Assembly: GCF_023973825.1 (NCBI RefSeq)
Contig: NC_090114.1
Location: forward strand, 372,001-436,000
Direction of reading: 5' to 3'
From: Plasmodium brasilianum
Taxonomy: Eukaryota > Apicomplexa > Aconoidasida > Haemosporida > Plasmodiidae
DNA: 64,000 nt
Shown: one piece after another, positions 40,413 through 49,906 of the stretch
Numbering within the stretch: the stretch's first letter is position 1
How the letters are laid out: every line of letters starts with the position of its first letter
Notes under the pieces: model-generated
Databases searched by the model: none
Told to the model about the DNA's origin: nothing
What the model saw: the letters and a program-made list of their open reading frames with translations, nothing else
Made by a program: the position numbers and the translations under genes

Positions 40413-43070
40413 ATGGACTTAGAACAATTTAATATTGGCATACAAAGAGTAGAAGTGAAAGATGAAAAAGTATATTACATTATTTTAGTTGAATACAAAG
40501 ACCTGAAATATGAAATAAGTAGAAGGTATAGCGAATTTGAAGAATTACATTGCGAATTATTACATTTTGGATTTTCAGCATTACCAAATTTACCAAAAAG
40601 AAAATTGATGTCTTATAAAAATGACGAGTATATAAACTATAGAAAAAGAGTTTTGCATTCTTATATACAGAATTTATTTGTTAGACCGGACATTAGATGT
40701 TGTGCACTATTTTTGAATTTTATTTTGTTTTATGACAAGATTAATTTATCAGTGGAAATAGTAAGAACGAAATTGTTAAATAGTATAGGTTCACAAAGAT
40801 TTTCGTTAAGTGATTTATATATTAATGAAGAACATAATTTTATGATTTGCGTGTATGAAGACAAAAGTAATCTAAGTAAATTAGGAAAATTATGGTCTAT
40901 AATTGAACCTGATATGGTTGGAGAGATTAAAATATTTTCTTATAATAATGATCTTACCTCTACTTTTATTGAAACATATAGAGAACAAACAGTTTACAAA
41001 GCGAGGAACATTATATGCTCAGAAAATAAAAATGAAGCTATTATTTCAGGAGATGATGGGAAAATACATATATACAAAATAGATACACATTTATTAACAT
41101 TAACTTATATAAAATATATCTTCTGTCATAATGATACTATACTAAAGATGATGTTAATAAATGATAAAGTTTTTTGTACATGCGGATATGATAATGCATT
41201 TAGGTTAATAAATTTAGAGGATTATAAAATTTTAAGTGGAGGAAGATGTAACAAAAGATTAGATAATGATAAAATTACTACTTGTCATTTATTAGAATAT
41301 AACAATATTGTTATTGGTACAAGTTGTTCCTTATTTTTTGTGTATAACATGACTACTAACCCTCCTATTTATTTAGATACTAAGGAACTAAAAAATGGGG
41401 AAATAATTAGTTGCTTTACTAATACAGATAAATATTTATTCATTGGATATGACAATATTATTGCATGCTATAATTATCGTTACAGTAATGATGCAAAAAG
41501 CGCAAAGAATAATAATATACAAAATTCTATGTCCACCAACATAAGTAACGTTTCATTGAACAGATGTGATAACAAAAATAGTAGTAGTAATTTTAATAAT
41601 TATCCAATTTATGATCATTCAGATGAATATCCATTGGACACGTACAACAATAAAGTAAAGCGAAACATGTTTAACAAGTTGACCGATCGAACTGATACGC
41701 CTTCCTCAAGAAGCTTGAATAAAGAAAACCAAGAGAATGTAATAAAATTAATTATTGACAATAATATGTCAGCACAATATGTTCCCCCGTTATTTTACGA
41801 CAATGCAGTGTTGTCTATGAGTGTTGATAAGGATAAAAAAATTCTATATGCAGGATACGAAGATGCTATTGTTATTTGGTCAATAATAAATGGTTTAATT
41901 ATCTCATCCTTTCATGGTCATACAAATGGAGTTCACTATTTAAAATTTCTGAACAGTTCAGGTTTTTTACTGTCAGGTGGAAATGGAGGAAATTTAAAGA
42001 TATGGAAAAATGATTTAGACAGTTTTAAAATATGGAAAATTAAAAATAATTATAAAGTGAAGAATGGGAAAAAGAAAGATGGGGAATGTAGTTATAATAT
42101 GGCAGATGGAAATACTTTCAATTTTAACGAAAGTGACAACAGCGATCAGGAATGCAAAGGTAGTGTACAAAGTGAATCCATGTCCATAGATAATTTATTA
42201 GAAGAATCCAATAAAAAACATAATTATAAATTTTGTGATACCACGAAATATAAAAAAAATTTTCTTAATTACAATGAGTCAACAATTGTAACCAGTACCA
42301 AATCTTCAAGGAGTAATATTTTTTATGATAAAAGTGTAATAACGAATGAACCTCATGAATTTTCCTCACATACGAGTAATTTAGACGTTTGTGTTATTTC
42401 GAATAAAAATGAGAAAAGACAAGCTAGTAATTATGAGTACAGTGTAGATCTCGATTTTGATAAAAGGATGAATTCTCCTGATATCCCATATTGCGGTTAT
42501 GATTCCAGCCGAAATATTTTTTGTGAAAGTATATCAGATAAAAATATGAAGGATAATAATATATCGACCGAAAATGTAAATCAAGGCTATGAACCGAATT
42601 ATACGCAAGATAGATCTAACAACGTGTATATAAATAATTGTAGTAACAATATTCATAAAAACTACATATATGAAAAGGATCTTAATGCATATATGTCTTA
42701 TGGAACTGATTCACATGAGATTAACAATAACTACTCCACACCCCACGAGGTGCACAACAGTTCGCGCGTCGATAAGGTTAATTCTTTTCAAATTAACGAT
42801 ATGAATGATGTAAATCATATCAGTGATATGAATAATATGAATGACATCAATAATTTTAGTGATATAAATCATGTGAATGGCAAAAATAATATGAATGAAT
42901 TATATGATGTGAATGACATAAATAATATGAATGACATAAATAATATGAATGACATAAATAATATGAATGACATAAATGATGTGAATGAAAAGGATCACTC
43001 TGGTAATGCAAAAAACAATATTGTTTATGTTAGTGATGAAGACGATGATTTAATTTCAGCTTTTAGATAA
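40413..43070 (+). CDS. PX-domain and WD40-repeat phosphoinositide-binding protein
   Basis: This 885-residue protein starts at the ATG at 40413, MDLEQFNIGIQRVEVKDEK. Upstream, the frame contains no ATG back to a stop at 40326. Residues 1 to about 115 form a PX domain: the RRYSEFEELH motif supplies the basic residue that contacts the 3-phosphate of PI3P, LPNLPKRKL replaces the usual proline-rich loop, and a helix runs YRKRVLHSYIQNLF. From about residue 130 to 550 there are WD40-like blades, such as SGDDGKIHIYKI, CGYDNAFRLINL, AGYEDAIVIWSI and SGGNGGNLKIWK, with a low-complexity insert of some 85 residues between blades. The remaining tail is hydrophilic and ends in Asn-Met-Asn-Asp-Ile repeats. 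By family it should bind PI3P-rich endosomal or food-vacuole membranes and use the propeller as a protein platform. The downstream neighbour is convergent. Confidence 0.9.
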   Translation: MDLEQFNIGIQRVEVKDEKVYYIILVEYKDLKYEISRRYSEFEELHCELLHFGFSALPNLPKRKLMSYKNDEYINYRKRVLHSYIQNLFVRPDIRCCALFLNFILFYDKINLSVEIVRTKLLNSIGSQRFSLSDLYINEEHNFMICVYEDKSNLSKLGKLWSIIEPDMVGEIKIFSYNNDLTSTFIETYREQTVYKARNIICSENKNEAIISGDDGKIHIYKIDTHLLTLTYIKYIFCHNDTILKMMLINDKVFCTCGYDNAFRLINLEDYKILSGGRCNKRLDNDKITTCHLLEYNNIVIGTSCSLFFVYNMTTNPPIYLDTKELKNGEIISCFTNTDKYLFIGYDNIIACYNYRYSNDAKSAKNNNIQNSMSTNISNVSLNRCDNKNSSSNFNNYPIYDHSDEYPLDTYNNKVKRNMFNKLTDRTDTPSSRSLNKENQENVIKLIIDNNMSAQYVPPLFYDNAVLSMSVDKDKKILYAGYEDAIVIWSIINGLIISSFHGHTNGVHYLKFLNSSGFLLSGGNGGNLKIWKNDLDSFKIWKIKNNYKVKNGKKKDGECSYNMADGNTFNFNESDNSDQECKGSVQSESMSIDNLLEESNKKHNYKFCDTTKYKKNFLNYNESTIVTSTKSSRSNIFYDKSVITNEPHEFSSHTSNLDVCVISNKNEKRQASNYEYSVDLDFDKRMNSPDIPYCGYDSSRNIFCESISDKNMKDNNISTENVNQGYEPNYTQDRSNNVYINNCSNNIHKNYIYEKDLNAYMSYGTDSHEINNNYSTPHEVHNSSRVDKVNSFQINDMNDVNHISDMNNMNDINNFSDINHVNGKNNMNELYDVNDINNMNDINNMNDINNMNDINDVNEKDHSGNAKNNIVYVSDEDDDLISAFR
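42790..42990 (+). repeat. 18-bp in-frame repeat (NMNDIN units)
   Basis: Units of AATAATATGAATGACATA encode Asn-Asn-Met-Asn-Asp-Ile. The last four copies, at about 42910-42985, are essentially identical and the earlier ones diverged. The array is at the C-terminus of the PX-WD40 protein. Confidence 0.88.
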
Positions 43071-44041
43071 CTTTTTTTTTTTTTTGTATGTTTTATTTCC
43101 ATATTTTTTTTTATATTTATTTTTTATATTTATTTTTTATAATTATTTTTTATTATTATTTTATTTTATTATTTTATTTTATTATTTTTTTAGCTCACCT
43201 TTTTTATAGTCAATTTTTTTTTTTTTTTTTTGTGAAAACATTTATGTGTTGTTTATCGCGTAATAACGGAAATCTTTCATTATCTCTATTTTTATCGCAA
43301 CGCACAATAAAGTAATTTAAAAAGTGAGTAAAAAGATGAAAAAAAGTCTTACATTGTAGTATCAGGTATATTCATGCTTATTATATATATATATTTATAC
43401 GTACACATTATATATATATATATATATATATATGTGCGCACGCGAAATGGGAACTTCACGTGAAGTTTTTTTTTTTTTTAAACATAGGAACCTTAATTAG
43501 CAAATATTTACAGATAAAATAAAACAGTTCTTTTAAATTAAATATGTTTACAAAAGTTTTGTAAAATTAATTTTAATGAAAGAAAATTACAAAAACATAA
43601 GATACTAAAAAAAAAAAAAAGGAGCTTAATAAGTATTAACAAAAAAAAATCGAACGTGCTTAAACCATTAATTTGCATTTGTTGAATAAACAGGAAAAAG
43701 GAAAAGGAAAAATGGATAAAACTTTTGAATTTAAACACTTAAAAAAACAAGAAACATTCTTAAAAAATTGGGAATAACTATGTGTAAACATGCGAAAAAA
43801 TGGATACATATATGTACATATATGTACATATATATATATATATATATATACACATTTATTTATTTATATATATGATCGTGTATATACATGCACACATGTG
43901 TATGCGCGCATACAAACTTAAACCCCTGTTTACACCTATGCACGTACACCCTTATGCACGTTTTCACTCACCTGCTAATTTACTAGAAAATAGGGATAGC
44001 TAAGAACGTTTTATATATGAACAACACATGAAAAAGCTTGT
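43071..44041. other. Convergent intergenic region
   Basis: This lies between the 3' ends of the PX-WD40 gene (plus) and the kinase gene (minus). It contains T-rich runs, (TA)n at about 43405-43431 and 43820-43851, and a perfect 16-base palindrome followed by a T run at 43452-43479. No gene is supported. Confidence 0.7.
43452..43467. promoter_or_regulatory. Perfect 16-bp palindrome AACTTCACGTGAAGTT followed by a T run
   Basis: The site is exactly self-complementary, centred on CACGTG, and is followed on the plus strand by a run of about 12 further T. It lies midway between two converging genes. It could be a dimeric factor site or a transcript 3'-end structure. Neither is shown. Confidence 0.4.
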
Positions 44042-47000
44042 TCAACTAAAAAACTTGTTTTCCAGAATCTCTGAAACACAACTATATTGATCTTCTATAT
44101 CTAGTGATAATGCTTTTTTCAAAATTTCTATTAAATAAATATTTCTAGGATTTATTTTGATTTGATTAAAGTCAATTTTTATATTTTGTATTTTTTCAAT
44201 TTCTTTTAAATTGTTGTCTAGTAGGTAACTATTTTTGCAGAAATATATATTATTATTAATTAAATGTAAATCCATTAATTTTATATAATATGAACACGTA
44301 ATATTATGAAATAAAAAAGAAAATGGTATGACGATTTCTTTATTTTTATTAATTACTTCCTTTTGCCATTTATTTGTAGCCTTATCTTCAAATATATATG
44401 GGAAATTTTTAAAAATAATTAAGAAGATAGTTACACCTATACTATATATATCTGTTTTTATACTATATATACCTTTTAAGCAGTAAGGAGACATATATTC
44501 TTTTGTTCCTATAATTAAATCATTGTAAATAACCTTCTCTCCTTCATTAATAAATGTTTTTTCAGTATTTCCTGTACATGAAGATAATAACCCATTTTCC
44601 ATTTCATTTATACTATTGTAATTAAGAGAAGTAGTTTTATTATTGTTTTTATTTATCTTTTTGTAATTCTCTGAATAAGGGGGGTACATCATGATATTAT
44701 TTCTTTCTTCAGTATTCCCTAGAATTTTACTTGTGTATGCATTATTCAAGTCGAAATTATTTGTTGGAAACGGATTCTTATACAGAATATTTCCGGGCAC
44801 TTTCGCGTTGTAATGATTTGTCTTATACTCGCTCCTGCCCATCTCTTTTGCCATAACATCATTCATATGAAGCACACCCGTTTTTCCGTCTTTCATTTGA
44901 ACGTCTATCGCTTGAGCATCTCTCTCTTGATCGTATCTCGCTTGAACGTCTTTTCCCCTAACACCATCCGTATAAATTTCATCTGTGTGAACGGTATTTT
45001 CCTCTAATTTATTGACCGGAACCCTTTTAACCTCAATATTATTTTTGTAAAAATCGTCTTTTGTTACCCCTGCATAAGAGAAAGTATCCCTCCACATGGG
45101 AATCTCATCATTACCATAAATATAAATACTCATGTCAAAATCAATTATAACAAGTTTCTCAAATTTTTTATCTTTAAACATTAAATTGTCTAATTTAACA
45201 TCTCGATGAATAATTGAGTGTGCATGTAGTGCATTAATCCCATTTAACAACTGACAGATAATATTTTTTGCTTTCTCAAAAGATATATTTTCCTTCGATA
45301 CATATTCTACTAAATCTGTACCTTCACATAGTTCCATTACAATAAAAAAATGAGATTGATTTTCTAATACATCATATATTTTTATTACATTCTCATTGTT
45401 TATCTTTTGTACAATTTTATATATATTTATGTACGTATTATAACTCATTATTGATAACTGCTTTTCCTTATTTACACTCTTAATAGCAACATTTCTTTTA
45501 TTATTTAAATCATAACATTTATAAACAAAATTTGAGCAATTGTCTTTTAACAAATTCACCATTTTAAAATTATTTTTTATATGTTCACAATTTTTTAAGC
45601 ATTCTACAAATCTTTTCTCATTTCCACTTCCAACTAACTCGTTATGACACAAATTATCGCACTCGTATTGCTTTGAATTATTAACATTAAATTGATCAGT
45701 GTGTTCTTCATTTTCGTTCAAGATATAAAAATTTTCGTTGTTTTCACTAGAGTTATTGTATTTTTCGTTATTTGTACTGCTGATATTATCTTTTTCGTCC
45801 TTTTCATAAATTTCTGCATTATCTGCTTTCCCATTTATTTTTTCTTTATCTTCTAAAATGGCAACTGCATTTTCAAAATGAATGCACAAAGCTGAATGTT
45901 CTTCACCTTCCTTTAGTGTATTAACAATTATTTCCTTTTCCACATTACTATGTTCATATAGTTTCTTCTCAAAACATTCATTGTGTACCTTGTTAACAAC
46001 TGATGCATTATATACAGCGCACCCGTTTCTTATTCGTTCGGTGTGCACCTTAATTTTTGTAATAATATACTTTTTGTCGATTTTCTTGAAAGATTTATTT
46101 TTATATATATTTTTCCTTTTTTTTCTCTCCTTTATATGATTGTTATATTTGTCATAACGCTTTTTAACATGCATATTGCTTCTTCCTGTAACTCTTCTTA
46201 TTCCACATTCCATTCGTTTTACCTTACGTTGGGTCATATCGTTTTTCCCTTTTATTAAGTAATAATACTCACTTCTACTGCTTGAATGTTTTCTTTGGTT
46301 CATCGTCCTTCCTTGCACTTTTATTTTTTTAGTCTCAATAGTTTTAATTTCCTTTTTGACCTTTATAGACAAACATTCAGCGCTCCTATTACTATTATCA
46401 TTATTTAAATTTAACACATTATTAGTAATATCCCCTTTATTCTCTATTTCACTATTTCTAATAGTAGATGCACTCGCACCATTTTCTACTGATAAACAAG
46501 AATGACCTAAGTTATAATTCTTATACACTTTCGTGTTCAAACTATTTTTTCCCCTAACGTACATTTGAATTTTGCCATCATTAATATATTTTTTATTACT
46601 TTTATTAAAAAGCATAATGTTCCTCATATATTTTGCATTGATACGGATCCCGTCTTTTATATTTCTAGCTGTAGCCTTATTTGATAGTTTATCCGATATA
46701 TAAGTAATACAAGGGTTCTTATTCTTATGATAATGCTTATATTTAATTTTATTAGTATCTATGCTGTATTTTCCAAAATTATAACATCTAATTATTTTGT
46801 ATATATTACAAAATAAGGTATTATCAATATATTTTAAAAATTTATTGTACAAGGAAATTACACTCTTTAAATACTTTATTTTTAAAATTCTCCTTTTCAT
46901 AAATTTGGTAATATCACCATAGTTCTGCAATCCAAATGTTTTTGTTTCTTTTTCCAGTCTATTATGTTTAATTCGCTTGATTTCCAGAAAGTTTATAACT

Positions 47001-47200
47001 CTTATGCACTTCCTCACTAATTCTTTATATAAATAAATAGATCTATTTTTCCGAATTTCAAGAATGGGATTGTTGTAAAAATATTTTTTTTCAATTTCTT
47101 TCTTATATATTTTGAGAAAAAATAAAATATATAATTTATTCCATATAGATGTAAAATTACAAGATACATTTAAAAAGGAGCATACATTTTTTTTTTTTTT
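44042..47200 (-). CDS. Atypical serine/threonine protein kinase (main part; N-terminus in another frame)
   Basis: The kinase domain fills the C-terminal half. Numbering from 47017, the VAIK lysine is Lys513, the catalytic loop HRDVKLDN spans 604-611, and the metal-binding Asp626 is in DFD instead of DFG. GTKEYMSPY at 837-845 stands in for the APE region, and TDIYSIGV marks subdomain IX. The usual glycine-rich loop is missing: the equivalent LLKDNCSNFVYKCYD has no glycine. About 200 hydrophilic residues are inserted between DFD and GTKEYMSPY. The catalytic Lys, Asp and metal Asp are present, so activity is plausible. The N-terminal 480 residues are basic and low complexity. The frame has no ATG at its 5' end (47017 is GTG, first ATG at 46900) and stays open up to 47254, inside a purine tract shared with the next frame. 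I infer that it continues the protein starting at 48294. It is convergent with the PX-WD40 gene. Confidence 0.88.
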   Translation of the reverse strand, partial: KKKKNVCSFLNVSCNFTSIWNKLYILFFLKIYKKEIEKKYFYNNPILEIRKNRSIYLYKELVRKCIRVINFLEIKRIKHNRLEKETKTFGLQNYGDITKFMKRRILKIKYLKSVISLYNKFLKYIDNTLFCNIYKIIRCYNFGKYSIDTNKIKYKHYHKNKNPCITYISDKLSNKATARNIKDGIRINAKYMRNIMLFNKSNKKYINDGKIQMYVRGKNSLNTKVYKNYNLGHSCLSVENGASASTIRNSEIENKGDITNNVLNLNNDNSNRSAECLSIKVKKEIKTIETKKIKVQGRTMNQRKHSSSRSEYYYLIKGKNDMTQRKVKRMECGIRRVTGRSNMHVKKRYDKYNNHIKERKKRKNIYKNKSFKKIDKKYIITKIKVHTERIRNGCAVYNASVVNKVHNECFEKKLYEHSNVEKEIIVNTLKEGEEHSALCIHFENAVAILEDKEKINGKADNAEIYEKDEKDNISSTNNEKYNNSSENNENFYILNENEEHTDQFNVNNSKQYECDNLCHNELVGSGNEKRFVECLKNCEHIKNNFKMVNLLKDNCSNFVYKCYDLNNKRNVAIKSVNKEKQLSIMSYNTYINIYKIVQKINNENVIKIYDVLENQSHFFIVMELCEGTDLVEYVSKENISFEKAKNIICQLLNGINALHAHSIIHRDVKLDNLMFKDKKFEKLVIIDFDMSIYIYGNDEIPMWRDTFSYAGVTKDDFYKNNIEVKRVPVNKLEENTVHTDEIYTDGVRGKDVQARYDQERDAQAIDVQMKDGKTGVLHMNDVMAKEMGRSEYKTNHYNAKVPGNILYKNPFPTNNFDLNNAYTSKILGNTEERNNIMMYPPYSENYKKINKNNNKTTSLNYNSINEMENGLLSSCTGNTEKTFINEGEKVIYNDLIIGTKEYMSPYCLKGIYSIKTDIYSIGVTIFLIIFKNFPYIFEDKATNKWQKEVINKNKEIVIPFSFLFHNITCSYYIKLMDLHLINNNIYFCKNSYLLDNNLKEIEKIQNIKIDFNQIKINPRNIYLIEILKKALSLDIEDQYSCVSEILENKFFS

Positions 47201-48294
47201 CCTTTTTCCTTTTTCTTTTTCTTTTTTTTCTTTTTCTTCTTTTTTCTTTTTAATCTACAATTTTCATGAATCACATTCTCATCTTCCAAATTATTGATAT
47301 ATTGTAATAAGTTAATAGCAGTGGTGTACTTTTTTAACGACAAATATGAATGAATAACATATAACAATCTTACAATATATTTTTTTACTTTTTGAATTCT
47401 GTAATATGTTATAAGTTTAAAATAATACCTGTCCAAAGAATAATTCATCTTTAAGTTCATATTTCTTATTAATGACTTTTTTCCAGAATATGCTGAATTT
47501 TCATTTTTATCACGCACTTGCAGTAGCATACATGAGTACTGATTATCACCCCTCTCCATTTGATTATTGCTATAGAAAAAATTACCAACCCCCGTAACGC
47601 TCGCATTTCTACCATTATTGTTATCTCGGTTTGATGTTATGGTTGTCGCGGTGCTATTATTATTATTACTATTGCTGTTACAATTGCTGTTACAATTGCT
47701 GTTACAATTGCTGTTACAATTGCTGTTACAATTGCTGTTACAATTGCTGTTACAATTGCTGTTACAATTGCTGTTACAATTGCTGTTACAATTGCTGTTA
47801 CAATTGCTGTTACAATTGCTGTTACAATTGCTGTTACAATTGCTGTTACAATTGCTGTTACAATTGCTGTTACAATTGCTGTTACAGTTGCTGTTACAAT
47901 TGCTGTTACAATTGCCGTTACTATTGTTATTACTACTACTATTACTACCAGCATTGGCATAATAAATATTCTCAATATCAATACAAACTATAGCAGTGGA
48001 AGTGTCTCTAACCATCCTCCCTTTCTCATTGCTTTGCACATTATTTGTATTATCTGTTACATATAAACCATAATTTATATCACTCAAACACTTTTCATTT
48101 TTTGTACTATTTAAATTGTCCTCTTTTTCAATAATATATTTGTCTCTTGCCGTTTCTATATGAGTCTTAATATTCAATTTACATTTCTTTTTTTTCCTTT
48201 TCCTTCTGAGTATTTTGAGTAAATAGTTACACAAAAAACATTTATGTATTTTCATGTTATATACTTTTTTTTTCTTTTCTTTGGAGACATACAT
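47170..48294 (-). CDS. N-terminal part of the same kinase gene, with (NSNC)n repeat
   Basis: From the ATG at 48294 this frame encodes 374 residues. It starts with a basic, cysteine-containing segment (KCFLCNYLLKILRRKRKKKK). At about residues 125-206 it has roughly twenty Asn-Cys-Asn-Ser units. A helical stretch follows (RIQKVKKYIVRLLYVIHSYL, then LSLKKYTTAINLLQYINNLE), and the frame ends in a lysine run read from A/G-only sequence, five residues before a stop. Immediately after the run, the kinase frame reads naturally as NVCSFLNVSCNFTSIWNK and onward. There is no intergenic space and no GT donor in the purine tract, so I infer one gene, 44042-48294, of about 1430 residues, broken by a homopolymer-length change. 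A true separate short gene is less likely. Confidence 0.75.
   Translation of the reverse strand: MYVSKEKKKKVYNMKIHKCFLCNYLLKILRRKRKKKKCKLNIKTHIETARDKYIIEKEDNLNSTKNEKCLSDINYGLYVTDNTNNVQSNEKGRMVRDTSTAIVCIDIENIYYANAGSNSSSNNNSNGNCNSNCNSNCNSNCNSNCNSNCNSNCNSNCNSNCNSNCNSNCNSNCNSNCNSNCNSNCNSNCNSNCNSNCNSNCNSNCNSNSNNNNSTATTITSNRDNNNGRNASVTGVGNFFYSNNQMERGDNQYSCMLLQVRDKNENSAYSGKKSLIRNMNLKMNYSLDRYYFKLITYYRIQKVKKYIVRLLYVIHSYLSLKKYTTAINLLQYINNLEDENVIHENCRLKRKKKKKKKKKKKKEKGKKKKMYAPF
47187..47254 (-). other. Purine-only tract where the kinase gene changes frame
   Basis: On the coding strand this is only A and G, ending in 14 consecutive A (plus-strand T 47187-47200). The upstream frame and the kinase frame are both open across it: the kinase frame back to 47254, the upstream frame forward to 47170. 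One extra A (15) or two fewer (12) in the run would join them. Confidence 0.75.
47674..47919 (-). repeat. 12-bp minisatellite encoding about twenty Asn-Cys-Asn-Ser units
   Basis: On the plus strand the unit is GCTGTTACAATT, repeated about 20 times with one A/G and one T/C change near the right end. In the gene's frame it gives alternating Asn with Cys and Ser. On the plus strand other frames read Leu/Gln or Cys/Tyr/Asn repeats, which are shadows. Confidence 0.95.
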
Positions 48295-49481
48295 AATTCA
48301 AACGACAAAAGCTAAGATATAAAAGCTTTTTTTTTTCATAATACTACAATAAATAAAAGAACAAATAAAGCTCCCTTATTTTAGTTAAGGGAAATAAATA
48401 GTAGCAGAGTTACAAAAGAAAAATGGAATATAAAAACATAACCAAGACAAAAAATAAATATTAATATTTACTCTTGATAATATTATTAACGAAATTTACT
48501 ATTCTTCAGTATTTCTTCATTGTAGTCTAGGTTATATAAAATGCGGCATCTGTTATGCGCTATGTGATGTATGTATGATATAAGCATATATCTGTATATA
48601 CATATATAAAGGCTTATGACTCTTCTTACATTTGTGTACATAGGTATACATAGTTGTTAGGTATAATAAAATGTAGCATTCATTTACAAAGCAAACTAAA
48701 TTAGGAATACGATATTTTTTAAATTGGAAAAAGTGTTCCTTAGAATTTTACCATAATAATTAGTATTCTTTATTATAAAATGTGTATTAAATGTCCTACG
48801 TTAGCTTATATATATAAATATATATATATTATATATATATAATTTTTTTTTTATGATAACACTTAATTAACAAAAAATTCAATTGAGTTGTCACTGAAAA
48901 TTTTTTCTTTTCTTTTTTTTACTTTTTTCTTTATTTTGTTCTATTTTCTTTTTTTTTTTTTTTTTTTTTGTTACCATGTTGTATACTTTTTATCCTTTTT
49001 TTTTTTTTTTTACAACTTTAAAATTTTTGAATTTTTCTAATTTTATTCCTACTTACAATTAATTTTTTTTTTTTTTTTTTTATGTTCTGAAGTGTAAATT
49101 TCCTATTTCATTTATGAAATACAGTTTAAAAAAAAAAGTTGTCTATCGTATTTACAACCATAAAAATATAAAAATACAATAAATATAAAGAAAAAAAAAA
49201 TTAATTATATACTTATATATTAAATTTTTTATATACCAATTCATTATTACACACATTTATTTTAATTAAATGAATTACTTCGTAATAATACTCTCCAACT
49301 TATCTGAAAATTAGAATTATGCACCTAGGTCAAATCAAGAAAATTTGTGCTAATAAAAAAATATATTACACATTTTACTAATTTCCATATTTTTTTTTAT
49401 ACAATCTTATTTAATAGTTTTTTAAACAAATTTGTGCCGTTAACAGATAAATACTTCACACATACGTATTTTCACGAATAC

Positions 49482-49531
<50 letters not shown>

Positions 49532-49880
49532 CTTTTTTAACGAACAATGCTAAAATGAAGGTGTATACACGTATATATTTCTTTATATATTACACAATCA
49601 TTATGCACGCAATAATAATAAAAAAAAAAAAATACACACAGGATTTTTTCATATGTACACGCAAAAATAAATGTGCTAAATATTCCCTTAAAATTTTACA
49701 ATACTGCAAAAAAGTAGTCATTTTTTACCATTAAACAACAATTCATAAAACATCATAAAAAAAGAAAGTACTAAACAGAAAAAGAATAAAAAAAAAAAAA
49801 AGCTATTTGGTAATATGTTGAAGTTACATTGATTTATGTAATATGCATATTTTAAAAAAAAATGTCCCGGTTGTATGCAA
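48295..49880. other. Intergenic region upstream of the kinase and downstream of the HECT gene
   Basis: Both flanking genes are on the minus strand, so this is the kinase promoter plus the HECT 3' UTR. It contains many T and A runs, TA-rich tracts near 48811-48841, and a (TA)n run of about 46 bases at 49483-49528. No gene is supported. Confidence 0.7.
49483..49528. repeat. (TA)n microsatellite, about 23 repeats
   Basis: Uninterrupted TA dinucleotides in intergenic sequence. Its length is likely variable between isolates. Confidence 0.95.
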
Positions 49881-49906
49881 CTATGACAGGGAAAAATTTT
49901 TTTGAC
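49881..49906 (-). other. Terminal 26-base coding micro-exon of the HECT ligase
   Basis: After the acceptor TTTTCTTAG, the bases complete a Gly codon started in the previous exon and then encode QKNFSLS and a stop. The 299-base intron before it has donor GTAAAG. Without this exon the protein would read through into Lys-Gly-Ile-Tyr-Tyr and lose the conserved HECT tail. Confidence 0.88.

Noticed and set aside
47618..47993. Plus-strand frames of Leu-Leu-Gln or Cys-Tyr-Asn repeats
   Set aside because: They are alternative readings of the 12-bp minisatellite inside the minus-strand kinase gene. The minus frame continues into good coding sequence on both sides.
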